Assembly (NCBI GenBank): GCA_027605045.1
Contig: JAQFWX010000057.1
Coordinates: forward strand, 174,966 to 238,965
Source of the DNA: Phallus indusiatus
Taxonomy: Eukaryota; Basidiomycota; Agaricomycetes; Phallales; Phallaceae
DNA: 64,000 nucleotides
Direction of reading: 5' to 3'
The position numbers and the translations under genes are program-made. Below, one piece after another: positions 21,307-32,376 of the stretch (position 1 is its first letter; every line of letters begins with the position of its first letter). The notes below the pieces were generated by a model that saw only the letters and a program-made list of their open reading frames with translations, searched no databases and was not told the origin of the DNA.

Positions 21307-23159
21307 TCAAATAAGCCTCTCTTCTTCATCGTCAATTTGGATAAGTAAAGGTGCGGCCGGTCTGTTTCCGGTAAGACGCTCTCTGGCACGAGCCCAAAGA
21401 GCGGAAGCATTCTGCCTAATCCAATCCACGGCCGAACGAATGGACTCTGGCGCAGCACCGAGTCTCTCAACAGAGAAGCCGCTGATGGAAATAACACCCG
21501 TGGTGCCCCATAGACCAAGCATCAGAATTATCACTCCGAAATCACCAAAAGTAGCATATAAAGTTGCCTTATTATTGGAACTTGAATCTTCGCTGATTTC
21601 ATTAGGGATACCAATGACCTTGGACCACGATCCCCATCCGACTTGAATGTCATCGCCAACACCGCTTAAACCACCAGCACCGCCGTCGCACCAGAGAAGT
21701 TCAGCTCCAACTTCTTTCGCGCGGACGCGTGCCAGAGTGTACATGGCTTGTCCGACTTTTGTATCCCATGTTCGTGCCGGAGCCAAGATCAAAGACGGCC
21801 GATTGCTCGTCGTTTCGAATTCTGTGTGGTCGGGGAATAACGGAGACGAAAAGTCCAGACAGATACTTGTGGTTAGCGTGACATGTTCGTTGGTTTTTTT
21901 GGTATTTTTGTTCTTAAGATCAATGGTATACAAAGGCGGGGGTGTCGAAGAGGAAAGCTGACCGAAGGACTCTGCGACTAGTGAAAAAAATGATTGAAAA
22001 CGCGGAGTAGACCACCGAGAATCTTTGTTTACTTACTTGGAACCAAGTTTCGTTTGAAATATGTAAAGTCGACGACACCCTTAGGTCCAACTAGTGTCAT
22101 GCCGTTTCTGTACATTCCATCTCTTGTTCCTGTCTTGTCGTCTCCGGCGACACGTTGTAAATAAGATACGCCAACCCAAAATTCTCCTCGATTTCCATCA
22201 TCAAACACCTCTTGCTTGATCAGATCGAGAGCCTGATTTCTCGCTGCTTCACTTTCGAATGTTACTGCGCCTTCCGGCCACAGTACGACTTTGGAGCGAG
22301 AATTGAAGGCTTTGGTTTCCTCGATGAATTGTTCGAGTTGGGATGTGGTCGAGGTTGATGGGAGAGGTGGTGGGAGGATGCATGAGACACTTAGAGGGAC
22401 GTGCGCTGGTTTATCGGAATAAGGGGGAGGTGGAAGAGATGTTGTAGTGAAAGAAGGTATAGTGAGAGCCAGCAAAAACGTGAGAGAAGAAAACAAGCGT
22501 TTTTGTGAGCTTGACGTGTTTGCCGTGGCGGCTTCGCCCTCTGTGCTCGATGCGAAATCAGGAAGTAGTACTTGGTCTTTCGAGACAATCTCCTCTGAAG
22601 TGCCATACATGTATTCTGCGGCAGTACTAGCCCATAACGCAGATACCAGATCCAGTCCAGGCAAACCCACGATGGGTAGCATCCAAGAGTACGACGAAGT
22701 CCCGGTCAAGGGTGTCCATGTCAGAAGTCTTCCTATAGGACTAGCACGTGAAACCACAAGCCAAGTCAGAGTCCAAAGCGTGGGAAAAACCAAAATACGA
22801 TAATGATTCGGAAGAAGACGGTGTGAAGATACAGCATGGGTCAAGAAAATTGGGAGCAGCGCAATCAGCGCGGATAGAGAAGATAACAGTGAAAGCACAA
22901 AGATCGACATCGATGGCGTTGACAATGCGCTCAAAGACGCCCCCGAATGAGAAGTCGTTATAGAGAGGGTTAAAATTGCTAATTGAGCGAGATATTTGTG
23001 CAATTCGTGTGACCTCGTGTAGATCAGGATCGTCGTTATCAGAGCGGTTGATGGGACGAAGGATGGTCCTCCACCCGGACCGAGTCCTAAACCGGCGAGC
23101 GACAAGGCAAGTGTCAGCGTCAGTGGCGTCACCGTTGGATTGCGTCGAAGGATGTCCAT
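21307..23159 (-). CDS. Polytopic nitrilase-superfamily protein, apolipoprotein N-acyltransferase (Lnt)-like
   Basis: Two exons, 22037-23159 and 21307-21977, give 597 residues. The N-terminal half has about six hydrophobic segments (for example LTLALSLAGLGLG, ALITTILIY, FVLSLLSSLSALIALLPIFL). A carbon-nitrogen hydrolase domain follows, with the catalytic triad visible: Glu in VVLWPEGAVTFES, Lys in YFKRNLVP just before the intron, and Cys in TTSICLDFSSP just after it. A further membrane segment (FGVIILMLGLWG) lies near the end. This is the domain order of bacterial Lnt, which N-acylates lipoproteins; fungal members are little studied, so acyl transfer is inferred from architecture alone. It is divergent from the RAD51 paralogue, about 670 bases away. 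The start at 23159 is the first in-frame ATG. Confidence 0.8.
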
Positions 23160-23832
23160 TATCGCTGTCGTCGTTGTTGGGTGGCAACCTGGCAGTGAAA
23201 AGGAACGTTCTACTTATAAATGGCGCCTAGAAGCTGCGCGGAAACAGCCGAACACCGCGTCTGCCACCTGTGGCATATCACATCAACAAACCCTAAAATC
23301 ATATGGATCCAATCGTAAAAGACTTGACTCGAGCGGTGGTATCTTCTTTTTTTTCAGAACAACACCAGCCATACCAGCCATATTTCTCATAAATTGAGGA
23401 GGGGATGAAGATTCAATCAAATTCACTAACATTTTAGGCCATTACGGTGGAAGGCGGAATAAGGAATGGACTGGAGCATGCTATAATCATAATCTAAGGA
23501 AGGACTTGTCCGAAAGTGATGGGGAGCAGTGGTGCCAGTTGGAGAATAAGATCTGAGGTCCCACACTACCTCAATACGAGGTGTGCGTAAACGCATTTTT
23601 CCCCTGTTCGCACGTCATTGGCAAACTGAGATATCGGAACACCCACAGTTATACCCAGGTCACCACGCGTGATTCACTAGCTGTCCGTGAATGCTGGACT
23701 CTGTCCAAATACTTTACTGACCTTAGCTCCATTAAAAAAAAAAAAAAGAGAATAAGATCTGAGAATTGACGCGTGCGCGACGCGCGTGAAAGAAGGCCGC
23801 GTCACACCCAGGCCTACATAAAAACCACATGC
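23160..23832. other. Divergent intergenic region with a telobox-like motif
   Basis: About 670 bases between the nitrilase-fold gene and the RAD51 paralogue. Contains AAACCCTAA at 23288-23296 and a poly-A run near 23732-23745. No gene is seen. Confidence 0.45.
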
Positions 23833-24896
23833 ATGACCTCCATTCCGACCATAAGTGATTTGTCGGGGCATTTCCAAGGGTTTATTACAACTGGGGATAA
23901 GCACATCGATGACGCGTTAGGCGGTGGTATTTTCCCCGGAACGATAACAGAATTTGTCGGAGGCAGGTTCGTGCGCGTCGGTAGACAGAAGCGGAAAAAA
24001 AAACTAATAGCATTTCATACAGTTCGACAGGAAAAACGCAATTGGCACTTCAGCTTTCATTGATGGTACAGCTGCCTCGGGCAAAAGGAGGTCTTGAAGG
24101 GTCGGCGTGCTACATTACATCAACCGACATCCTACCCACGACACGACTAGTTGAAATCAAAGCAAACCACCCCAATTTGTCCGACGCACTGTCTGTGGAT
24201 GAAGCATTAGCCCGTATCGAAACAGTATCGACACACAACTCAGTTAAATTAGGCCTAATCCTCAAAACCGCTATACCCCAAGTCCGAGAGAAACTCGCCA
24301 AACGCGGTTTTCCTCTTCGCCTTCTAGTCATCGATTCGATCGACTTTGTGCTCACGAATTATGACACGACCGAGACAACAGCAAAGACGTTGTTCGAACG
24401 CTCTAAGGATACAACGGAAATAGCACTGTTACTGCACCGTCTTGCGAGCGAACATGACCTCGCCATCGTGGTTATTAATGGCGTACACCCCGTTTTTAAT
24501 TCTAACAGGTCTTTCGTCAACGATCAGAATGACACTATTGTCTATTTGGACCAAGCTCGTTGGTTCGGACGGGGAGACGGTATTTCTGTTGATGGTCCCG
24601 CAGAAGCAGCGTTGGGTCTTGTTTGGGCGAATCAGGTTGGGACCAGAGTTATGCTCACGCGGACGGGAAGAAGAAAACATATCTCCAAATCAGACCAATC
24701 TAAACGTCGATTAATTGCACAAGATAATAGTGATACAGCTGCATTGTCCTCATCACTCCTTGAACCCGAGAATGTGGATCTTGAAGAAACCGTAGTGATA
24801 AGACAGCTCTCGGTTGTGTTCTCTCAATTCGCACCTCCTGTTACCCTTGACTACATCATAACCTCCTCTGGCATCGTTAGTTTGTATTCTTTATGA
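23833..24896 (+). CDS. RAD57: RAD51 paralogue, RAD57/XRCC3-like recombination mediator
   Basis: Two exons, 23833-23966 and 24023-24896, give 335 residues. The RecA-fold core is clear: IDDALGGGIFPGTITEFVGG, the Walker A GGSSTGKTQLALQL created across the splice, LPRAKGGLEGSACYITST, the Walker B strand LRLLVIDSIDF, and LGLVWANQVGTRVMLTRTGR near the end. KGGLEG and PTTRL resemble yeast Rad57 and human XRCC3, which act in Rad51 filament assembly during homologous recombination. ATG 23833 is the only in-frame ATG before the core. An out-of-frame ATG at 23829 opens a nine-codon uORF overlapping it. The stop is 51 bases from the convergent FluG stop. A truncated copy of the 5' part lies near 31950-32150. 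RAD57 against XRCC3 is not settled by eye. Confidence 0.87.
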
Positions 24897-24947
24897 ATAT
24901 GTAAAAATTTTGTATTATTCAATCACACTTCGGAAATTGAAAGAATT

Positions 24948-27900
24948 CTAATAGAAAGTGATCATCCACTTCCGTTGCTCCTCCTCGGTCATTTTAGATA
25001 AAATGTCCCTCCGCAGCTGAAATTATAAGTAATTAGGAGAAATAAAATAAAATAAGGTTTAAGAAACAAACCTCGACGCCCAATAAATATTTGTCCACCA
25101 AATCTTCACCAAGTCCTTCAACCAACTCTCGATCACTCTTCAACAACTCAATCGCTTCGTCCAAATTCTTAGCCAACTTCTTCTTAATACCCAACGCAAC
25201 GCGTTCCCGTTCAGTCATAGCAGCAGGAACACTCTGTGCATCACCTATCGTAAGTTTCGTTTTTTGACGAATCCCAAGCAATCCGGAATAAAGAATCGCA
25301 GCTGTAGAAAGGTAGGGGTTGCCGGTTCCATCCATAGGTTTGACTTCGAAATTCCAGCCTTCTTCCGGGCTTCCACAAAGACGGATGGCCGCGTCCTTGT
25401 TATCTCTGCCCCAGCAGCACCATGTTCCCCCCGCCCAGGTGTAATCGATCAAACGATCATACGAGGAGGGAGAGGGTAGCATGAATGCACAGAGTGCGGG
25501 GAGATGGTCCAAAACGCCTTGTAGGAACCAGCTTTCTAGGTCATTGAGCGGAGTCCCTTTGCAGGGTGTTTTTCCGAGTCCTGTAGGTGAAGACACGGAC
25601 ATGTGCATATGCGCACCTGTTCCACCTGCAAGGGTATAAGCGTTTTGGCGAAAAAAAAAGTAATCATCTGAAGCGACTACTCACATTGATATGCGACAGG
25701 CTTTGGGAAAAGTGTCATTTTCATGCCATATTTCTGTGCAATGTTCGAAATAATTTGTCGGGTTAGAATGAGAGCGTCAACAGCTTCCAGGGGTGGAAGT
25801 GGACCAGTGACAATTTCGTACTAATAAATGAGTCCATTGTCAAAACAAGACCCGAAAATTTTAAAAATTGGGACGAAGCATACCTGACTCAAAGCGGCTT
25901 CAGCATGGTATTGATATACCTCTATACCAGCAACTTCAAGGGCTTCCATGACTTCGTCAAGAACCTTGACCACATCCGAGCCGGAAGGCATACAATCGGC
26001 AGCACACCAACGGCCCTCGTTGACAAAAGAATGATCTTTAGCATCAACGAGAACAAACTCAATCTCAAAGCCGACAAGGAACTCAGCGCCTTCTTCCTTG
26101 GCTTCTCTATATAATACAATGATCAACACAGTAAAAAGTTTTATTCTTCTCAAACTCACGAAACGACCCTTCGGAGAATACCTCGGGGGCAAACAGGCGC
26201 CTCAACGGCGCGTCCAGCACCATCCAACTCCTTCTCTTCCAAAAATCCCATCGCAAACGCATGCGTCGGCGCATACGTAGTATATCTTAACGAACTCGAG
26301 TCTAAGCTAAGGAACCATTCGCCGATGGGACTATACCCCCGTGATGGAACCGCATCGACAACAAACGCGAGTGCGACTTTTGCAATCGCAAACCCAGGTC
26401 TCGCCATCTTCTGCAAGAATTTTACCGGTAAAAGGCGGAACCGGATTGTATTAGCGTAGTCTACCCAGTGGATTCGCACGAATTTTATTCCCGCGGATGT
26501 TAGTGTGTCCAAAGTCAATGTAGCAGACGAGCTCGGGATTAGAGAAGCCGGCAGTGCGGGGAGGCTAGTCCGCTGCGGCGGCGTAAGACCGAGTTTGTAG
26601 ACTCGATTGGAGTTGTGGAAAAATAAGTTTTCAACTGCCTCAACCGCTTGAGCTTCTGACATATCTCCATGAGAAACATAGTCCGAGAGAACCTGCAATA
26701 TTCAATTCTGAAAGTTATTCTAATGCAAACACGAGTATTTCATGTAAACTGACGTTGTATATGGCTTCCCGCGCTTGGATAACGGCGAGATAAAATGACT
26801 CAGGCCACCAGTGCCCGTCAGCTGTAGCAGAAGACAAATCAGACAATTTGAATGAGTTACTTTATAAAGCAAAAACGCACTTGACCACAGAATTTTGCTT
26901 ATTGGAGTTAATTCCAGTATCTGACGGATAATAGTGTTTTGACCATCACAGCTGACCATAGGAAATACTTCCCCAAAATCGACTAGAAAGTAAAAGCAAA
27001 GTTATCTCGAAGTTATTCAGAAAAGTGAAAGTCGTACGGTAGACGTTTTTATACGTTGAAGCAAGATAACCGGCATCTCGGGTATACGGGTATGAAGAAT
27101 GAAGTAGAATAAATTTCGTCTCGGAGAATTCTTCGATAACAGACTGCATTAGAGCTGGAGAACTTTTGCTAAGCCTGATATCGTTCTAGTAATATTATCA
27201 TTTTTCCGTCACTTTTTATCTCGGCAAAGATGACATTAGAGTTGTATGACTTACATCACCAAGACCGGTATGAAATTGCACTCGGAGAGAATAAATTTCC
27301 AACATTGTCTGATAGGGACAAAATGAGCATACCTGGTTTATTATACTCCCCAGCGATATCGAGAACTATTCTGACGATGTAATCGTTCAAAGCTTTGTGC
27401 GCGAGTCGAACTCGGGAAGTCACTCTCAGAGACTCATGAATGTCGAAGAAATCCGTTCGTACATCCCTGTAATTTGGCTCAAAGATATCTAAACCTGTAC
27501 GATAACATGCGACAGACTTGCGCTCTTCAATACAATTTGATTGAAAAAAAGAAAAGATGTCATGTCTGGCTTACTTTGAAAGCAACCACCTGAGGATCTT
27601 TACAGTAGGCGATAATTTCCTCCGCGAACTCTTCATCAAAATCTTCGAACTTCATCTTTTCTTGATTCGCAAGAGATTTGATGAGATTCTGAATGATTCA
27701 TATTTGGAAACAGACATAAATAGCGTGATGTGATGAAGACTGACTGACCTGGGCAACTGTCTCAATGCGCACGATCCTTTTAGTAGGAATGTCCGTCAAC
27801 CGATCATGCCATCTATAGTCGAAGCACATTTCCTCAATTTTATCCATGCCATCGTCCAATAAAAGCATGGCGATACCCGTAGGTTTCATGTTCTTTTGGC

Positions 27901-28180
27901 ACATATCCTCATACGGAAGAGCGCTACGAGTTTGTTTAACTGCCTCGAGAGTGGGTTCACAACCATATAGCTGGGCTAGTTGATTGATAGCTCTGAACGA
28001 GGCGACGGACTTGGTAGCATCCTTGAGGGCTTCTCCTGAAGCTTCACTTGTCAAACCATCAAGAGGAACAGCGGAACGCTGCGTGTCGAGTAATAGATTA
28101 TGGGCGTGATTGTCGATAATTGGGTAGGTGAACGCGGCGTTTCTTAACAGAGAGAGATTTTTTGTTGAGTTTGAAGCCAT
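24948..28180 (-). CDS. fluG: FluG-like protein: amidohydrolase fused to a glutamine-synthetase-type domain
   Basis: About a dozen exons. The N-terminal half begins MASNSTKNLSLLRN and has the TIM-barrel amidohydrolase metal motif IDNHAHNLLL, then YGCEPTLEAV, DIFEPNYRDVRTDFFDIHES and FILLHSSYPYTRDAGYLAS. The C-terminal half is a class I glutamine synthetase: FVRIHWVDYANTIRFRLLP, GFEIEFVLVDA (glutamate/metal ligands), GAHMHMSVSSP, DNKDAAIRLCG and EVKPMDGTGNPYLSTAAIL. The last exon ends KWMITFY at 24948. In Aspergillus nidulans FluG is required for conidiation and is thought to make an extracellular signal; whether the protein is a true ligase is unresolved, and the role here is inferred. Exon borders toward the middle are approximate. 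Confidence 0.9.
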
Positions 28181-28229
28181 CGTTGAGAAGTTTGAGAGGT
28201 TAAAAGTCCAAAAAGTGTCGCATCTTTTA

Positions 28230-28700
28230 TCGGTCTCCGGGCAAGGACGCCCACTGACCAGACGGTCCAGATTAGCCGCGCAATTCACTATTTCAAATTT
28301 GGAGATAAGCACCACTTGCCGTCGCGTTGCATTTGGCCGATCCCGATGCAAATAGACTACATACATTAGGGCAACGACTACAAGCAAACTATCTATAGAA
28401 GCAAACACGTAATCCAGGCATTGTTTCCCTGATTTTAACTTGAAACATCTTAGTGACATGCACAAACGGAAGACACGATTGACACGGTAATAATGTAATA
28501 ATGGCACCAACCTTTTTGACCCGCGTCCATGCACATTCGCCTACTGAGTAAAATCCGTATCAGTCAATCACGTCCATCATTTGCTTTGTACCGAATTTTA
28601 CACAAAAATGAATTCAAGGTTTTGCTGAAGAAAGGGGATCCATTCATTGAGAATGTAACTTCATGTGCCGTATTCACGCGTCAAGATGTGAAATTCAGGG
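28230..28700. repeat. Duplicated block, copy 1 (upstream of FluG)
   Basis: Resembles 31390-31960. Shared stretches include TAATAATGGCACCAACC (28494 and about 31669), GGATCCATTCATTGAG (about 28636 and 31921) and GTATTCACG against ATATTCACG just after it. The copies are diverged by substitutions and indels. It covers the FluG upstream region, so it is either a duplicated promoter-proximal segment or a dispersed repeat family. Confidence 0.55.
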
Positions 28701-28754
28701 TCTTCGTTATATGATTTTCCTTTGAGTTATAAGTGTTAGTAGAACCAGGGTCTT

Positions 28755-28945
28755 TCAAAAACGTTCCGCTCGAAATTCCAAAGAGCGACACCGTGTATTT
28801 AAGACATGGTCCCCTTGGGAGACTCTCCAGCTGGGCCACCAGTACTCATAGGAAGCTTTGGAATGTATACAGATATTAAGGGACGCGTAATACAAGCAGA
28901 CCTGTAGCTGCTTGCTTGTACGAGAGAGTGGGAGCATCTTGATAA
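28755..28945 (-). pseudogene. Fragment 1 of the F-box-like gene at 35285-36154
   Basis: Translates to RTSKQLQVCLYYASLNICIH followed by SKASYEYW and then DHVLNTRCRSLEF, matching LSKQLQWVCLYYTSLDVCIH, SRAFYEYW and DHVFNTRCRSLEF of the complete gene. At the DNA level CAAAGAGCGACACCGTGTAT is shared exactly. It lacks the F-box and the C-terminal part, so it is a truncated, non-functional copy in the same orientation. Confidence 0.75.
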
Positions 28946-29232
28946 GCTGTTGCCTCGCGGGGCTTCAAGCTTTAAATTTTAAAGATGGAGATTGACTCGC
29001 ATGATGGGAGAGGATCAGAAGAGGATTACACAAGCGGACTCCGCGGAGCCTGAAACAATTAAGCGCTGCAACTATTACTCGAGCTACGAGGATAGTCCGG
29101 GGCTAATACTCCATGGCAGCTTTGAAGTACGTCCTAACAATAGCTAGAGGCGTGTACCATCGGGAACTCTCTCATCCAGCAGCTTAATATACTAGCTCTG
29201 GCAAGTTAATTTGTTCTGTTTCGTCGCGCTCC

Positions 29233-29610
29233 ATGGACTCTATTCGACTTCTCCTTCTGAACCTCATCGACATCCCGTTCCTCGTTGTGCTTCTCGCGTA
29301 TAATGCCCCCCTCTTTCACCACAAACCTGAATTGGTTGTCCGTCCTACCAGTCATCCGCCACACTACCCCACCACCACCCCAATCCTTACCAATCTTACC
29401 CTCGTTCCTCCTCCCCCTTCAAGGCTCCAGAATCCTCTGCACTTCGACATCGGCGAGAAGTTCTTGAGCGTGATTAATCCTCACGATACTTTTTCAAAAC
29501 GGAACGGTATGAACACAGCTTTTTTTTTGGATGTGACTGACGTTCGTACCGAAGGGGAATTGTTTAAGTGCGTTGACTTGGAAACTTTAATTGCGACATG
29601 CGGAATTTAG
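29233..29610 (+). CDS. Hypothetical protein, weak
   Basis: A 125-codon frame beginning MDSIRLLLLNLIDIPFLVVL, a hydrophobic N-terminus, followed by a Pro/Thr-rich stretch and INPHDTFSKRNGMNTAFFLD. No family is recognised and no splice partners are evident. It sits in the fragment-rich region and may be a remnant. Confidence 0.25.
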   Translation: MDSIRLLLLNLIDIPFLVVLLAYNAPLFHHKPELVVRPTSHPPHYPTTTPILTNLTLVPPPPSRLQNPLHFDIGEKFLSVINPHDTFSKRNGMNTAFFLDVTDVRTEGELFKCVDLETLIATCGI

Positions 29611-30144
29611 GTCGACTCCGACTTCGTCGTTCAGCCTTGAGATTACCTACCCTATGACGGATGTTCAGTGTACTGCATACAACGCCATAGCGGAGAATTA
29701 CACAGTCGACATGTTACCTATGTAATACGCCGGTAATAGGCTACCGCTTAGATCCAAGTAGAGCTCACTTTGGTGAATTGTTACTTTAAAGACAAAAATA
29801 CCATTTGATTGTGGCGGAATTCATGAGAATGTCAGTCATCAAGTGGTCTGAGGCAGGTCTTCCTCCTATCAAGAAAAGGCTACTCGACGGGTCCAATGAC
29901 GCCTTATTCACTTTGATTGGGTGCTGATACATGTTTGGTCTCCTGCGTACAGGACAGTGACAGGTTACAGTTAGATATAGTTGAGTTATATGTTAACATT
30001 TAAGTATACCGTAATCCCTTGGAAATTTTAAGGGTGGTAAATAAGGTTACTTTTGTCTACACTACGAATAAAGACAGGCCTTTGAAAACAGTGTACGCTT
30101 TCGGACCTAGGATCGCGCCTCCTGAGCTGAATTTTTCAATATAG
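29611..30144. other. Intergenic, no gene recognised
   Basis: About 530 bases without a convincing open frame, between the weak frame at 29233 and copy B of the membrane-anchored family. Confidence 0.45.
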
Positions 30145-31150
30145 CCTGCTTTTAAGATAAAGACCATTGACTACCGGTGGTAGAAAAAGTTAGATACCCA
30201 CCGAAAAGGCTCTTGCCGCCTTTTTATAATTCTTCTCTAGTAGGTCAACTTGCTCGTTCAGAGGACCGCTCAGGTCTCCGTTTCGTAGACCTTCCAACGC
30301 CGTCTTACACTGTTCCAGTGGTCTACATTCTTTTATAAACAAAAAGAGAAAAGCGATTAATGATTAAAATCATACGTAGAACATGTCCGAGCTGCCTCGC
30401 GAACATTCCCGTCTTGTTCTTGACGTACGAACTCGTTATATAGCCGGCGCAATATCTCGTGCAACGATTTCCTGCACGAGTTGAATGCGGTCCATAACGA
30501 CCTTGTGGGTGTTAATTGCAATCAACAAAATCCATACCACGATATTTCTAATCTTCATGGAGTAATGCACAATTGCATCATGAAGGTCAAGCGAAATCGC
30601 GAAGGACTCCTGGTGAGGCAGACGACCGGTCTTATCATTACATGAACATTAACATGAGTGTGTGTTGCTGAAGAAGGAGGCATACTGACTTTCTTGGCCC
30701 GACGGGCCGCGATAACCTGTACAAGATTGTATAGGCCGTATGCCGCCAGGGCCGATACCACAGCGTATAGCAGTCCTATCGCACCGTTGACGAAGAAGGA
30801 ATTGACCTGTTCTCAGAATGGCTCCTTAACAACGCTAATACCCTTCTGGGTAAAGAGTCCAGACCAAATGCAACCACGGCCGAAACTGCAGAGTTTAACG
30901 AAGGACTTGATCTGATTTCGGCTCCTTTAAGACAATGCTAATATCATATACTTACCAAGACGTCTATCTCTTTGATGAGCTTTTCGTGACTTCCTGGAGA
31001 AGATTGGAAATTGTGAGGACATACAGTTAGGGAAGATTCACGGGTCGTGGTAGTCTGACTTGATATCATGAGATTGAGGGAATGAGATAAGTAGAATACA
31101 CTAACAAAGGAGTATTTTGTTGACTGCTCGAACTTTGTGTTGTGAGACAT
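30145..31150 (-). pseudogene. Decayed copy B of the membrane-anchored multicopy family
   Basis: Closely similar to copy A over 30145-30880. From a probable start at 31150 (MSHN), the core reads VVKEPF, then an in-frame TGA where copy A has GGA (Gly), then NSFFVNGAIGLLYAVVSALA and AYGLYNLVQVIAARRAKK, then FAISLDLHDAIVHYSMKI after an intron, then VQEIVARDIAPAI and a TAA caused by a 4-nt insertion relative to copy A (GCGCCGGCTATATAAC against GCGGCGGTTAAC). With one nonsense change and one frameshift it cannot make the full protein. It also carries an internal duplication of roughly 100 bp near 30781-30960. Confidence 0.65.
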
Positions 31151-31389
31151 GGCTCGGGTGGAGTGAACAGAACTGGTGGATGTCTCTGACATGGAGCGTT
31201 CCTGGAAACCAAAGCCTTCCGGTGAGCCGTCTGTGGAAAGCGGGAGCGGGAAGAGTGAGAATGTATCGTGGAGAGCGTAGCCGTACGTGGAAAGCGTTTG
31301 CGGATGAAATGTGGAATTAGTTGAAGATTCAAAACGAGTGTGTCCGGGTCACATTTCACTTTATTTTTTTATAGGCTCCACCTACCGTG

Positions 31390-31960
31390 ACTCCCTTGCC
31401 CGTGCTGCGGGCAAGAACGCACACCTAACGGTTGAGATCTAGATCAGCCGCACAGATTCACTATTTGGCGAGCCTGAAATATTTACTCGCAATTTGCAAT
31501 TTCCGGTCCTGGTGCAAGTACGTTGGGGCAATTTCCACTTGAAGGCAATCATCTACCAGAAGAAAGGCGTACGACTAGTAATCTAGGTCTCTTTTCTTCG
31601 ATTTGAATCCAAAAGTTAAATGACTCCTAACAAGTCTCAGCACCAACAGAAGACGAATGGTATTGTAATAATGGCACCAACCCTGTTGACTCACGTCTGT
31701 TCAATGACCTACTACCTTAGCAAGAGTTCCCGTATCGTGTACATATTTTGCAACATGTCAAATTTGACACAAAAAATACTATTCGCTAATCATTAAAAGA
31801 AAGCTCGCAAAGGTCTGCATCCTGTTATTCGCAAAATTTCACCCTCTAAAGCTTGCACCTTACAAGGGTTTTCCAAGCTGAATCTAAAAGAAACGATTCC
31901 AAAGTTTCACTGCACATAGAAGGATCCATTCATTGAGGCCTTGTGCACCATATTCACGGG
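31390..31960. repeat. Duplicated block, copy 2
   Basis: Diverged second copy of the segment at 28230-28700 (shared TAATAATGGCACCAACC and GGATCCATTCATTGAG). It contains an extra stretch of about 100 bases relative to copy 1 and runs directly into the RAD51-paralogue fragment. A perfect short hairpin, TTGCCCG/CGGGCAA, lies at about 31395-31413. Confidence 0.55.
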
Positions 31961-32160
31961 CGACAATTCTGCTCACGTTCCGGGAAAAATACCACTGCCT
32001 GATGTGTCTATGTATTCATCTATAGTAGTAATAAACCCCTGGAAATGTTTCGGCGAGTCAATTGCGGCTGAAATGGATAATACGGAGTCTGGGAACATGC
32101 ATGTGGTTTTCGAGATCGGCCTAGTACCGGCTGGACTGGGTGAACGCGTCAAATGTGACT
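31950..32160 (-). pseudogene. Truncated 5' fragment of the RAD51 paralogue
   Basis: Minus-strand translation reads KTTCM, then HFQGFITTIDEYIDTSGSG and IFPGT, against KTTCM, HFQGFITTGDKHIDDALGGG and IFPGTITE of the gene at 23833-24896. DNA similarity extends upstream of the ATG (AAAACCACATGCATG is shared) and downstream toward the first splice site, with an extra T shifting the frame after IFPG. The copy includes leader DNA, so it is a DNA-level duplication, not a spliced retrocopy. The Walker A exon is missing. Confidence 0.75.
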
Positions 32161-32376
32161 TTTTACTGTATCCATATAAATACAAACTTCGCGTTGATAT
32201 TTGATTTTACAAACTCATCCCTCGTCCACATCATCCTCTTTAAGTCCCCTTTCTCAAGTTCAACAACCAGGACATTGCATTGAGAAACACTCATCCCGCG
32301 GCGGTAAGTGTATTCTACGTAGATCGTTCCCTTAATCTTATGATCCGAATCAGATAACTATGCCATATACTACGCC

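Noticed and set aside
23773..23832. N-terminal extension of the RAD51 paralogue
   Set aside because: The extension would start at GTG; the first in-frame ATG is 23833, directly before the conserved part.
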